A stretch of DNA of 64,000 nucleotides, from positions 310,001 to 374,000 of the forward strand of contig JAKVBL010000003.1 of the NCBI GenBank assembly GCA_022447365.1. The letters run 5' to 3'. The position numbers were made by a program, and so were the translations under genes. The notes beneath the pieces are model-generated. The model was given only the letters and a program-made list of their open reading frames with translations. It did not search any database and was not told the origin of the DNA. Positions 55,253 through 64,000 of the stretch are shown one piece after another (positions within the stretch are counted from its first letter, which is position 1; each line of letters opens with the position of its first letter). This stretch comes from Oleiphilaceae bacterium (GTDB lineage: Bacteria; Pseudomonadota; Gammaproteobacteria; Pseudomonadales; Oleiphilaceae).

Positions 55253-55328
55253 AAATGTCTCCTTGTTGGTTTTTTGCGGAAGAAATTTCCGCGGATGCTT
55301 CTAACAAGTCTTGCGAATATACAGCTTC

Positions 55329-56837
55329 TTACATTAAACGCTTCCTTTCGTTAGAAGGCGGGATTGACATCGCTTCGCGGTACTTTGCAATAGTACGGCG
55401 AGCAACGTTAATGCCTTGATCTTTGAGTAGGTCTGCAATTTTGCTGTCGCTAAGAGGTTTCTTAGGATTTTCAGCAGCAATTAATTTTTTAATGATAGCG
55501 CGTATTGCCGTCGATGAGCATTCGCCGCCAGAAGTCGTCCCAACATGGCTTGAGAAGAAGTACTTCAGCTCAAAGATGCCACGCGGTGTGTGCATATACT
55601 TTTGCGTTGTTACGCGAGAAATTGTGGATTCATGCATATCAACTGCTTGGGCTATATCATGGAGAATAAGCGGTTTCATTGCTTCTTCACCATAGTCTAA
55701 AAAGCCTTGTTGATGTGCAACAATTTTGCTTGCAACTTTGAGCAAAGTCTCGTTTCTGCTTTGGAGGCTTTTTATAAACCACTTAGCTTCTTGAAGTTGG
55801 TCCTTCATGAAGTTGTTGTCGTTGCTATTATCTGCACGTTTTATAAATCCAGCGTAGCTGTTGTTTACGCGAATCTTAGGTGCGATTTCTGGATTGAGCT
55901 CTACTTTCCAGCGCCCATTTACCTTTTTCACCACGACGTCGGGAACAACGTATTCTGGTTCCGCTTGAATCACTGACTCGCCTGGGCGAGGGTTTAGCGA
56001 TTGGATCAAGCGAAGAACTTCTTTCAAATCGTCTTCTTTAAGACGACTTCTTCTGATGAGCTGTGCGTAATCGCGACTACCCAGCAGATTGATATAGTGG
56101 CTGACGACAAGCTTGGCTTGCGGTAGCCACTCAGTGTCGGGATCTAGTTGACGTAACTGAAGCATTAGACATTCTTGAAGGTCTTTTGCGCCCACGCCTG
56201 CTGGGTCAAAATGTTGAACACGCTTCAGAACTGCGTGAACTTCTTCTAGTTCGACTGGATCTTCATCTTCTTCGTTAAATAGACCTTGATGAATATCTTC
56301 AATGGTATTTTGTAGATAGCCTTCCATGTCAATCGCATCAATAATTGTTTCTGCAATTAAACGATCGCGGTCAGAAAATGGTGTTAGATTAAGTTGCCAT
56401 AGCAGGTGATCATTCAGAGACTCGCTAATTGAATTTCTGCTTTCGAAATCGCTGTCGTTCTCATCTGGCATTGTGCCAGAGCTTGCTGGGCCACTTGTTT
56501 GGTAGATGTCTTCCCATGCAGTATCGACAGGTAAATCGGTTGGTATCGAATCGCTAAATTCATCGCGTTCGCTTTCGTGAAGATCTCGTGATGGCTCGAC
56601 TTCTGAATTTGATACTTCGCTAGATTGTTCGTTTTTTGAATTTTGCTCTGACTCGCTATTTGGCGTCTCAGGACTGTCTTCAATCATTTCTAGCATTGGG
56701 TTTGATTCCAGTGCTTCTTGGATTTCCGCCTGAAGATCTAGAGTCGATAGCTGAAGCAGTTTAATAGCCTGCTGCAGCTGGGGCGTCATTGTAAGACTTT
56801 GCCCCATTTTGAGTTGTAGGGATGCCTTCATTACCAT
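55329..56837 (-). CDS. rpoN: RNA polymerase sigma-54 factor
   Basis: A 502-residue sigma factor. Region I at the N terminus ([20 protein letters not shown]) is followed by the acidic linker (residues 60-130), the core-binding domain and the C-terminal DNA-binding part with the RpoN box [11 protein letters not shown]. Sigma-54 reads -24/-12 promoters and needs enhancer-binding ATPases. The ATG at 56837 follows AGGATG; a second in-frame ATG lies two codons later. Confidence 0.97.
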   Translation of the reverse strand: MVMKASLQLKMGQSLTMTPQLQQAIKLLQLSTLDLQAEIQEALESNPMLEMIEDSPETPNSESEQNSKNEQSSEVSNSEVEPSRDLHESERDEFSDSIPTDLPVDTAWEDIYQTSGPASSGTMPDENDSDFESRNSISESLNDHLLWQLNLTPFSDRDRLIAETIIDAIDMEGYLQNTIEDIHQGLFNEEDEDPVELEEVHAVLKRVQHFDPAGVGAKDLQECLMLQLRQLDPDTEWLPQAKLVVSHYINLLGSRDYAQLIRRSRLKEDDLKEVLRLIQSLNPRPGESVIQAEPEYVVPDVVVKKVNGRWKVELNPEIAPKIRVNNSYAGFIKRADNSNDNNFMKDQLQEAKWFIKSLQSRNETLLKVASKIVAHQQGFLDYGEEAMKPLILHDIAQAVDMHESTISRVTTQKYMHTPRGIFELKYFFSSHVGTTSGGECSSTAIRAIIKKLIAAENPKKPLSDSKIADLLKDQGINVARRTIAKYREAMSIPPSNERKRLM

Positions 56838-57015
56838 CAGTCGGTCATCCTAACTTTTTCGGTGTTTTTGTCATTGTCGAACGAATTCTCTATGTGCTTG
56901 TCCAGCACGTAATGTCATATCTTCTATTTTAAGAACTTCCGAGAAGAATTTGAACGAGTTTTTGATGAACTTAGTTAAACCTTTTTTCACTGGTAATTGC
57001 ACAGGGAATTTGGTT

Positions 57016-57741
57016 TTAAATTGTAAATTCATCGCCAAGGTAAACCTCGCGCACCTTTTTGTTCTCTAATACTTGCTCAGACGAGCCTGATGCAATGATG
57101 TGTCCATTGCCAACAATATAGGCTTGTTCGCAAATGTCTAAGGTCTCTCTCACGTTGTGGTCGGTGATAAGTACGCCAATATCTCGGTCGCGAACTTGTC
57201 GCACTATTTGCTTGATGTCGCTTACTGAAATTGGATCAACCCCTGCAAAAGGTTCATCTAGTAGAATGAAATCTGGCTCCATTGCGAGAGCTCTCGCAAT
57301 CTCGACGCGACGGCGCTCGCCCCCGGATAAAGCCATGCCTTGGCTGTCGCGAATATGTTCTATATGAAATTCTTTTAGTAATTGATCGGCTTTTTCGCGT
57401 TGTTCGACCTTGCTTAATTCTTTTCTCGTTTGCAGAACGCTCAGAATATTTTCATATACAGTAAGTTTTCGAAATATTGATGCTTCTTGTGGTAAGTAAC
57501 CAATACCGGCTTTTGCGCGCCCATGCATTGGCATGTTGCTAATGTCTCTGTCATCAATGAGGATTTGGCCCTTATCCTTGGATACCAGGCCAACGATCAT
57601 GTAAAAGCAAGTAGTCTTACCCGCGCCGTTCGGACCAAGCAAGCCAACAATTTGTCCTGTTGTGATTTCAAGCGATACGTCGATAACAACTTGTCGTTTT
57701 TTGTAGGCTTTAGCAAGATGCTTAGCTTGAAGTGTCTTCAT
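57016..57741 (-). CDS. lptB: LPS export ABC transporter ATPase LptB
   Basis: A 241-residue ATPase: Walker [13 protein letters not shown], signature LSGGERRR, Walker [14 protein letters not shown]. It drives extraction of lipopolysaccharide from the inner membrane with LptFG. It overlaps lptA by about 20 bases. A 178-base gap separates it from rpoN. Confidence 0.97.
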   Translation of the reverse strand: MKTLQAKHLAKAYKKRQVVIDVSLEITTGQIVGLLGPNGAGKTTCFYMIVGLVSKDKGQILIDDRDISNMPMHGRAKAGIGYLPQEASIFRKLTVYENILSVLQTRKELSKVEQREKADQLLKEFHIEHIRDSQGMALSGGERRRVEIARALAMEPDFILLDEPFAGVDPISVSDIKQIVRQVRDRDIGVLITDHNVRETLDICEQAYIVGNGHIIASGSSEQVLENKKVREVYLGDEFTI

Positions 57742-58306
57742 TAGGATTCGCTTGGTCTAGATTGTCATTGGTTTGTGAATCGGAGTTTTCACTTGAAGGC
57801 TCAGATGCTTGAGGGAAGTACTGAATCTTCACGCGTTTGCCACTATCTTGATCCCCTTTGGCGCGAATTGCTTTGTCCATGATGTCGTATTCAATGCGAT
57901 TTCCGGAAAACGAATTGGTGTCCTGGGCGAGTGTGGCGTTGCCGTTAAAAATCAAAACAGCATCTTTTGCTTTGTACGTGATTTGTTCAGCTTGGCCGCT
58001 GGTGTTTTGAATATTGCTACTGGCATCTGTTTGCTTGAATGTCGCGGGTGTACCATTCGCAATGATTTGCGTTACGGCGCGTTCACGAGCAAAAACACTG
58101 ATGTTATCTGCGGTGAGTGTTGTCGAACCCTGGCGAATGATAACGTTGCCGCGATAGGTCGAAAAACCCTGTGAATCATCGATCACGGCACTGTCGGATT
58201 CAATTTCAATAGGTTGGGTTCGATCTACGTCAATGCTGTGAGCATTGTGCGTGGCAGTGAGTAAAAATAAAGTGACTAGAGCTAGGCTATTAATTCGCCA
58301 AGTCAT
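57722..58306 (-). CDS. lptA: LPS transport periplasmic protein LptA
   Basis: A 194-residue protein with a signal peptide ([18 protein letters not shown]) and the LptA/OstA beta-jellyroll: [20 protein letters not shown] and [15 protein letters not shown]. It forms the bridge across the periplasm. It overlaps lptC by 17 bases on one side and lptB by 20 on the other. A Ser/Asn-rich tail of about 20 residues follows the fold. Confidence 0.93.
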   Translation of the reverse strand: MTWRINSLALVTLFLLTATHNAHSIDVDRTQPIEIESDSAVIDDSQGFSTYRGNVIIRQGSTTLTADNISVFARERAVTQIIANGTPATFKQTDASSNIQNTSGQAEQITYKAKDAVLIFNGNATLAQDTNSFSGNRIEYDIMDKAIRAKGDQDSGKRVKIQYFPQASEPSSENSDSQTNDNLDQANPNEDTSS

Positions 58307-58862
58307 AAATACCTCTAACGCGTTGAGAGAGTTCGATTTTTCGATCGTTGAGCGATGCTTCTAATCCGATAGATTTAAGCGTGCTTTTATCCTGAGTAAT
58401 ACTAACTTCGCGATCAGTAGATATAAAGTCATTGCGTGTATCGATATTCAGGTCTTGGGTAAGGATTGTTGTGATTTGTCCTTCTGAGCTAGTACGAGAA
58501 AGCTTAACCCGATCCTCTAGATATAGGTTTCCAGTATCGGCGTTAAATTGCCCTGATTCTGCGTTAAGTCTTAATTTATCGCCTTGTTCATTGGTATACC
58601 AAATGGTTGGAGATTCTGTCGTAATCAGGGCATCATCGTTAAAGTAGAAAGACTTATCTGCTTTGACTTCTAGTTCTAGTTCGCCTGATTCTCCGAATTC
58701 CCGTAGGTAGGTATTGTTAGCGAAAGCAAAAGGTTTCTTTTCATTGCTGAATAGTTCTGGCGTCTCAGTTTGCGTAATGTCGCTGGTGTAGAACAGGCTT
58801 ACCCCGACCAGTAAGATGACCGCCAATAATGAGAATTTTGATCGTTTAAAGGTTTTGCTCAT
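58290..58862 (-). CDS. lptC: LPS export protein LptC
   Basis: A 190-residue protein with one N-terminal membrane helix (LLAVILLVGVSLFY) and a periplasmic jellyroll fold. It connects LptBFG to LptA. It starts 2 bases after kdsC's stop. Confidence 0.93.
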   Translation of the reverse strand: MSKTFKRSKFSLLAVILLVGVSLFYTSDITQTETPELFSNEKKPFAFANNTYLREFGESGELELEVKADKSFYFNDDALITTESPTIWYTNEQGDKLRLNAESGQFNADTGNLYLEDRVKLSRTSSEGQITTILTQDLNIDTRNDFISTDREVSITQDKSTLKSIGLEASLNDRKIELSQRVRGIYDLAN

Positions 58863-58863
58863 A

Positions 58864-59406
58864 TCAGTTTTTTAAAAATGATTGATGAATGTCGTCGAGT
58901 AAACCTTGCGCTGACAGTATGAAGTCGCATGCCTCTCTTACGGCGCCATGGCCTCCGCTTGTTTGCGTGCACATGTCTGCATGTTCTTTCACAAAGCTAT
59001 GCGCGTTCGGGACGGTGATGCCAAGGCCGCAGTGCTTGATGGCAGATAGGTCAGGCAAATCATCTCCCATATAGGCGCATTGCTCCCAGTCGAGTCCCAA
59101 TTCTTGGCGAATATCATCAAGTGCAATCTTTTTGTCTTCGCGTCCTTGAACTAAATGCTTGATACCTAAGTCTCTTGCTCTGCGGGCGACAAGAGGCGAG
59201 TTCCTGCCCGTAATAATGGCAACTTCAATACCGTTTTGTTGGAGGAGCTTAATGCCGTGGCCGTCGAGTGTGCAAAACGCTTTTAGCTCGTCGCCTTGAG
59301 CAGAAAAAACAATTTTTCCGTCGCTTAATACGCCATCAACGTCGAGACCTAAAAGTTTGATCTTGTTTGCAGCATTTTTCGCTGCTTCGTTTATTGAATG
59401 GTTCAT
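58864..59406 (-). CDS. kdsC: 3-deoxy-D-manno-octulosonate 8-phosphate phosphatase KdsC
   Basis: A 180-residue HAD-family phosphatase that releases Kdo from Kdo 8-phosphate. The nucleophile Asp is in LGLDVDGVLSDGKI, and GDDLPDLSAIKHCGL gives the magnesium-binding end. It overlaps kdsD by 4 bases. Confidence 0.96.
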   Translation of the reverse strand: MNHSINEAAKNAANKIKLLGLDVDGVLSDGKIVFSAQGDELKAFCTLDGHGIKLLQQNGIEVAIITGRNSPLVARRARDLGIKHLVQGREDKKIALDDIRQELGLDWEQCAYMGDDLPDLSAIKHCGLGITVPNAHSFVKEHADMCTQTSGGHGAVREACDFILSAQGLLDDIHQSFLKN

Positions 59407-60365
59407 ACGACACCCGCTTTCAAAAGGTCGTGCATATGGATCACGCCAACTAGTTTGTTCTCTTCATCAGATACCAAAAGCCCTGTGATCTTGTATTCTT
59501 CCATGACTTGCAATGCTTCGGCGGCGAGCGCCTTAGACTGAATCGTTTTGCAGTTCTTGGTCATTACTTTTGAGATCTCTGTGTTGTGAAGATCTAGCTT
59601 GTCATCAAAGGCGCGTCGAAGGTCGCCGTCTGTGAAGAGGCCTTGAATCTCGTTAGCATCATTCACAATCGCTGTGAGGCCAAAGCCTTTATCCGATATT
59701 TCAAATAGCCCTTCGGTTAGGGGTGTAGCAGGGCTGACTTTTGGAATTCTGTCACCTGTGTGCATCAGTTGCTCCACGGTCAATAGCAACTTACGCCCAA
59801 GGCTTCCGCCTGGATGAGAGAAGGCAAAGTCTTCTTCTGAAAAGCCTCTAGCTTCAAGAAGTGCAACAGCAAGCGCGTCACCAAGGGCTAGCGTCACGGT
59901 TGTACTTGATGTTGGGGCAAGTCCCAGGGGGCAAGCTTCTTTGCTGATGCTTATATCTAATGAAACATCACTAGCTGTCGCGAGTGCGGAGCTTTGCTTG
60001 CCTGTCATGCTGATGAGTGGCGCGCCCATGCGTTTGATTAGAGGAAGAATAGTTACCACTTCTTCCGTCTGGCCCGAGTTAGAAATGGCAAGCACAACAT
60101 CTTGTTTGGTGATCATGCCTAGATCGCCATGGCTTGCTTCACCGGGGTGAACGAAAAATGCAGGTGTGCCTGTGCTTGCTAAAGTGGCTGCAATTTTGTT
60201 GGCGATATGACCTGATTTGCCCATGCCTGTCACAACAATTCGGCCAGAGCACTGAAGCATTAACTCACAAGCTTTTTCGAATGAGCTATCGATTCGTTCG
60301 AGCAAAGCGTTTACTGCATCGCGCTCGATTTCAATTGTACGTTTTCCAGAGTCTATATAATTCAT
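59403..60365 (-). CDS. kdsD: Arabinose-5-phosphate isomerase KdsD
   Basis: A 320-residue isomerase: an SIS domain (GMGKSGHIANKIAATLASTG) and two C-terminal CBS domains. It makes arabinose 5-phosphate for Kdo synthesis. It overlaps the upstream transporter by 4 bases. Normal length and motifs. Confidence 0.95.
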   Translation of the reverse strand: MNYIDSGKRTIEIERDAVNALLERIDSSFEKACELMLQCSGRIVVTGMGKSGHIANKIAATLASTGTPAFFVHPGEASHGDLGMITKQDVVLAISNSGQTEEVVTILPLIKRMGAPLISMTGKQSSALATASDVSLDISISKEACPLGLAPTSSTTVTLALGDALAVALLEARGFSEEDFAFSHPGGSLGRKLLLTVEQLMHTGDRIPKVSPATPLTEGLFEISDKGFGLTAIVNDANEIQGLFTDGDLRRAFDDKLDLHNTEISKVMTKNCKTIQSKALAAEALQVMEEYKITGLLVSDEENKLVGVIHMHDLLKAGVV

Positions 60366-61330
60366 GCAATTGTGCTGGCTGAATCCTGATAAAGAACGAA
60401 TAGGTAGATAATATAGCTGCTTAGCATCACTGTGCCGGCAAGTTTTCCAATTTTCTCTCGTTTAAAGAGGTGGTTGATAAAACATACAAGAGCAAGGCCG
60501 AAAGTGAGCGTGAACATGAATCCATAGTCGCGAATCAAGTTTGCTTGCTCGATAAATGGCGGTGCAATCAGTGCTGGGATGGCTAGCACTGCGAGTAGGT
60601 TAAATAAGTTAGAGCCGATGATATTGCCAAGAGCAAGGTCATGGTGACCCTTCAATGCGCTAGCAATCGATGCCGCTAATTCGGGCAAGCTTGTACCTAT
60701 CGCGACAATGGTTAAACCGATGATCAAATCGCTAATTCCAAGCGAACTTGCTATGCCACTTGCCCCCCAAACGAGCATTCTTGAACTTAAGATAAGGGCT
60801 GCAATGCTTCCGACCAAAATCGTGATCGCTTTGGTTTGAGCCATGGGTTCATTGTCTTGTACTTCCTCAGGTAATTCTGAAGAAGAGGAAGAGAGTTTAG
60901 CGAGTGCGATGAGCGAGATGAGGAGTATGCCAATAAGGATCAAGCCATCGTTGAAATCGAGCAGGCCGTCGATGATGACAATCGTTGCGAGCGCTGTTGC
61001 GATCAAAAGTATAGGTAGTTCAATTTTTAGTATTCCGAGCTTAATCGGAATAGCAGAAATGAGCGTAGTTACACCGAGCACTAGTGCTATGTTCGCAATG
61101 TTGGAGCCGAAAGCGTTTCCAACGGCGAGTGTGCTGGCTCCTTCGAGGGCTGCCATGCCTGATACGATAAGCTCGGGAGCGGATGTGCCAAATGCGACGA
61201 TGGTTAGACCAACAAGCATCGGTGTCATGCCAAGGTTGAGTGCCGTGGCTACCGCACCTTCAACAAATTTGTCCGCACTCCAAATTAAAATTATCAAACC
61301 GATAATTACGGCTAAACTGAATACTAACAA
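60362..61330 (-). CDS. yrbG: YrbG-like calcium/sodium antiporter
   Basis: A 322-residue membrane protein of the CaCA family with ten or so hydrophobic segments and two inverted alpha-repeats: FGTSAPELIVS with GNAFGSNIANIALVLG, and AIGTSLPELAAS with GNIIGSNLFNLLAV. First gene of the Kdo/LPS export unit, as yrbG is in E. coli. Ion specificity is not shown by sequence. Confidence 0.93.
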   Translation of the reverse strand: MLVFSLAVIIGLIILIWSADKFVEGAVATALNLGMTPMLVGLTIVAFGTSAPELIVSGMAALEGASTLAVGNAFGSNIANIALVLGVTTLISAIPIKLGILKIELPILLIATALATIVIIDGLLDFNDGLILIGILLISLIALAKLSSSSSELPEEVQDNEPMAQTKAITILVGSIAALILSSRMLVWGASGIASSLGISDLIIGLTIVAIGTSLPELAASIASALKGHHDLALGNIIGSNLFNLLAVLAIPALIAPPFIEQANLIRDYGFMFTLTFGLALVCFINHLFKREKIGKLAGTVMLSSYIIYLFVLYQDSASTIA

Positions 61331-61502
61331 TGGGTATTGCTCTTATAAGGTTTTGTTAAAGCGCGCATTTTGCGAGACTTACCGGTACAGTGCAAGTAAT
61401 AAGACCTGTAATTGCTTTGTTTAGTTTTTACTTGTAAATGCTTTCTTGAGGTCGCTACAATCAGACGCCTCAAAGGAACACTAGAATAAATTAGGAAATC
61501 GC

Positions 61503-62336
61503 TTGTCCTCCTATATAGAAGTCGAAAATCTTAGCTTCTCCCGCGGGTATAGAAAAATCTTTAATGGCCTCAGTCTGAGCATTCCGAGAGGAAAAGTGAC
61601 GGCGATTATGGGGCCTAGTGGTATTGGTAAAACAACACTCCTCAAGCTCATTGGTGGTCAGCTGCGACCAGAGGGTGGTCGAGTATTGGTAGATGGCCAA
61701 GACTTCCAAACCTTAGGTCGCGACGAGTTATTTAAAGCGCGCGCCAAAATGGGCATGCTTTTTCAGAGTGGGGCGCTTTTTTCTGATTTGACCGTCTATG
61801 AAAACGTCGCGTTTCCTTTGCGTGCCCACACTAAACTTCCTGAGGATATGATTCGTGACATCGTGATCATGAAGCTCAATGCTGTGGGTTTGCGTGGTGC
61901 GCGTGATATGAAGCCTTCAGAGCTTTCTGGAGGTATGACTCGTCGTGTTGCTCTCGCGCGTTCAATCGTTCTTGATCCTGCCTTAATTATGTATGACGAG
62001 CCTTTTGCGGGGCAGGATCCGATCGCAATGGGAGTTCTTGTGCAGCTAATTCGTTTATTAAACGACACCCTAGGTCTCACGAGTGTTCTTGTCTCTCATG
62101 ATATTGCTGAGTCATTGAGTATTTGTGATCACGCAATTGTTATTGCCGATGGTCGAGTGATTGGAGCGGGCTCTCCTGAAGAATTGCGTCGTTCAGATTC
62201 TGCATTGGTTAAGCAGTTTGTTAACGGTTTGCCTGATGGACCTGTGCCATTTCATTTTCCTGCGCGAGATTATAAAGATGACTTGCTCGGTGTAGATGAT
62301 TCGGACCTGCTCGGTTTAGGGGGTGGTCGTGGTTGA
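61503..62336 (+). CDS. mlaF: Phospholipid ABC transporter ATPase MlaF
   Basis: Starts at TTG (no ATG nearby). Walker [14 protein letters not shown], signature LSGGMTRR, Walker [14 protein letters not shown]. With MlaE it powers movement of phospholipids between the two membranes. It overlaps mlaE by 14 bases. The 172-base gap to yrbG holds divergent promoters. Confidence 0.96.
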   Translation: MSSYIEVENLSFSRGYRKIFNGLSLSIPRGKVTAIMGPSGIGKTTLLKLIGGQLRPEGGRVLVDGQDFQTLGRDELFKARAKMGMLFQSGALFSDLTVYENVAFPLRAHTKLPEDMIRDIVIMKLNAVGLRGARDMKPSELSGGMTRRVALARSIVLDPALIMYDEPFAGQDPIAMGVLVQLIRLLNDTLGLTSVLVSHDIAESLSICDHAIVIADGRVIGAGSPEELRRSDSALVKQFVNGLPDGPVPFHFPARDYKDDLLGVDDSDLLGLGGGRG

Positions 62337-63111
62337 GTCCATTCAAAAGCTCGGGCGTACAGGTATTGAATTTATTTCGGCGCTCGGCCGTTCGGGTGTG
62401 TTTTTATTACGCGCCATTATGGGTTTAAGTTTCACTCGTAAAGGGGTGGGGCTGTTGGTGAAACAGTTCTATCAGGTCGGGGTGCTCTCTCTCATTATTA
62501 TCATTGTATCTGGCATGTTTATCGGCATGGTTCTCGGCCTTCAGGGTTATAGCATTTTGGTGGACTACGGCTCAGAGCAAGCGGTAGGGCAAATGGTCGC
62601 GTTAACACTTGTAAGGGAGTTGGGGCCTGTCGTGACTGCGCTTCTTTTTGCTGGGCGAGCTGGTTCTGCTTTAACGGCAGAGATCGGGTTGATGAAAGCA
62701 ACGGAGCAGTTATCGAGTCTTGAAATGATGGGTGTTGACCCGATGCGTCATATTATTGCACCGCGTTTTTGGGCGGGTTTTATGTCTTTGCCAATACTAG
62801 CTGCAATTTTTAGCGCAGTTGGGATTTTCGGTGGGATGCTTGTGAGTGTCGACTGGTTAGGCGTATATGATGGTGCGTTCTGGTCAAATATGCAGTCGGC
62901 AGTTGAGTTTGATGCTGACGTGGTCAACGGCATGATAAAAGCTGTAGTGTTTGGTTTGGTTGTAACTTGGATCGCGGTTTTTCAAGGTTATGATCTGATT
63001 CCAACTTCTGAAGGAATTAGTAATGCGACGACCAAAACGGTCGTTTATTCGTCATTAGCTATCCTTGGTCTAGACTTTCTGCTTACTGCAGTAATGTTCG
63101 GTGGTCTGTAA
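62323..63111 (+). CDS. mlaE: Phospholipid ABC transporter permease MlaE
   Basis: A 262-residue permease with at least five hydrophobic segments and the MlaE motif [13 protein letters not shown] and [22 protein letters not shown] at 62323 or 62329 begins the gene, both inside the end of mlaF. Confidence 0.95.
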   Translation: MVVVESIQKLGRTGIEFISALGRSGVFLLRAIMGLSFTRKGVGLLVKQFYQVGVLSLIIIIVSGMFIGMVLGLQGYSILVDYGSEQAVGQMVALTLVRELGPVVTALLFAGRAGSALTAEIGLMKATEQLSSLEMMGVDPMRHIIAPRFWAGFMSLPILAAIFSAVGIFGGMLVSVDWLGVYDGAFWSNMQSAVEFDADVVNGMIKAVVFGLVVTWIAVFQGYDLIPTSEGISNATTKTVVYSSLAILGLDFLLTAVMFGGL

Positions 63112-63144
63112 AGATCGCTTTGATGGAACTAAAAGAGAATATGT

Positions 63145-63603
63145 ATGTATAACAAATCAGTCGAATTAGTTGTGGGATTGTTTATGGTCGCAGGAATGGC
63201 CGCTCTGATGTTTCTCGCATTGCAAGTTAGTGGTCTGTCGCTCGATTCACAAAAAGACTCTTACCGAGTCTATGCCCAATTTGATGACCTGGGTGGTCTG
63301 TCTGTTCGTGGACGTGTCTCGATGGCTGGTGTGGCGATAGGTCGCGTGAGCGATGTAAGTCTTGATAAAGAATCTGCAATGGCTTTGGTGGAAATGGAAA
63401 TTTACGCCGAAGTCGATAACTTGACGACTGATAGTGTTGCGTCAATTCAAACCTCTGGGTTGTTAGGAGATAAGTTTGTCGCAATAAGTGTTGGTGCTGA
63501 TGAAGAGTATCTGCAAGACGGCGATACTATTTTTGATACGCAGTCAGCCTTAAATCTTGAAAAATTGATCGGTGCATTCGCATCGGGTCAAGCAGACATT
63601 TAA
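63145..63603 (+). CDS. mlaD: Phospholipid ABC transporter binding protein MlaD
   Basis: A 152-residue protein with one N-terminal helix (LVVGLFMVAGMAALMFLAL) and an MCE domain, residues about 38-118, with GGLSVRGRVSMAGVAIG and GLLGDKFVAIS. It forms the hexameric ring above MlaE. Confidence 0.95.
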   Translation: MYNKSVELVVGLFMVAGMAALMFLALQVSGLSLDSQKDSYRVYAQFDDLGGLSVRGRVSMAGVAIGRVSDVSLDKESAMALVEMEIYAEVDNLTTDSVASIQTSGLLGDKFVAISVGADEEYLQDGDTIFDTQSALNLEKLIGAFASGQADI

Positions 63604-63613
63604 GAGAGAAAAT

Positions 63614-64000
63614 ATGTTTAGTGCACGATTGGCGGGTGTTGTTTTCCTTCTCGTTGCCATGTTCACAGCTAAGGTTCATGCGGATGAATCGGATGTTGTA
63701 AAGCAAGCGGTTGAGCAAAATGTTGCTCAGATATTGGCGACCTTTGAAGCGGAAAAAGAGGGTTACGAAACAAACCCAGAAGTGTTCTACGCGAACATGG
63801 AAAAGGCTGTCAGTGGTATTATCGATTTTCGTCGAATTGCTGCGCGCGTGATGGGAAAATATGCAAAACGTGCAGATAAAGATCAGCGTAATCGCTTTGT
63901 CGAAGCTTTTAAGTCAAGTTTATTTCAGACTTATACGAGAGCTATTATCGAGCAAGGATCCTTCAATATGAAGGTGGTTAAGGCAACGATGAATCCTCGC
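63614..64000 (+). CDS. mlaC: Phospholipid-binding protein MlaC, C-terminally cut by window end
   Basis: The ATG at 63614 (AGAGAG upstream) opens a protein with a signal peptide (GVVFLLVAMFTAKVHA) and the MlaC/Ttg2D fold: VEQNVAQILATFEAEKEGYE, IIDFRRIAARVMGKY and RAIIEQGSFNMKV. It shuttles phospholipids through the periplasm. The remaining codons lie outside the window. Confidence 0.93.
   Translation, partial: MFSARLAGVVFLLVAMFTAKVHADESDVVKQAVEQNVAQILATFEAEKEGYETNPEVFYANMEKAVSGIIDFRRIAARVMGKYAKRADKDQRNRFVEAFKSSLFQTYTRAIIEQGSFNMKVVKATMNPR

Overview
The window is 64 kb of chromosome from a Gram-negative gammaproteobacterium, probably a marine relative of the Cellvibrionales/Oceanospirillales. 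The evidence is gene order and content. The block mreBCD-maf-rng-yhdP-nit and the block kdsDC-lptCAB-rpoN-hpf-ptsN-rapZ-ptsO with divergent mlaFEDC are conserved gammaproteobacterial arrangements. NrdA has two ATP-cones, as in Pseudomonas. Species cannot be fixed from the sequence alone.

Layout: 0-5.3 kb is a LapB/LapC/LapE type I secretion operon, cut at its left end, ending in two lipoproteins (OmpA-like and glycine-betaine-binding-like). 5.3-9.4 kb holds small accessory genes, one frameshifted NTF2-like gene, and an unusual M48 protease fused to a type IV pilin-like tail. 9.5-17.3 kb is a LysR gene divergent from an acyl-CoA catabolic cluster: an acyl-CoA dehydrogenase plus a phosphotransferase resembling LvaC/LvaA, a quinone-oxidoreductase-like enzyme, two SDRs and a saccharopine-dehydrogenase-like protein. 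The gaps of this cluster carry four copies of a roughly 120-nt imperfect palindrome. 17.8-24.5 kb is accessory DNA with many broken genes (UbiA prenyltransferase, a small membrane protein, an ABM monooxygenase, an MmcQ/YjbR protein) among intact ones (idi, an HDOD protein, a cold-shock protein, a Fur-box-controlled small protein). 24.5-28.5 kb is a potDABC-type polyamine ABC transporter. 28.9-30.7 kb has small genes and an HD-domain remnant.

30.7-35.3 kb is the class Ia ribonucleotide reductase locus nrdAB. Its promoter carries two NrdR-like boxes, and its leader is a cobalamin riboswitch, so dATP sensing and B12 sensing appear to converge on one transcript. 35.4-38.2 kb holds a second DUF2750 paralogue, a MaoC-like hydratase, a decayed Kelch gene and a MAPEG protein. 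38.2-41.5 kb is gatCAB, divergent from mreBCD-maf-rng-yhdP-nit (41.9-51.2 kb), where mreC appears to start at an AUU codon. 51.2-61.3 kb, on the minus strand, runs from yrbG through Kdo synthesis (kdsD, kdsC), LPS export (lptC, lptA, lptB), sigma-54 and the nitrogen phosphotransferase genes to mgtE and yjgA. Divergent from it, mlaFEDC (61.5-64 kb) runs off the right edge.

The housekeeping blocks look intact and conventional. The novelty lies in the M48-pilin fusion, the doubly regulated nrdAB leader, the substrate-binding lipoprotein in the secretion operon, the palindromic repeat family, and the run of pseudogenes, at least one clearly broken by loss of a Trp codon.
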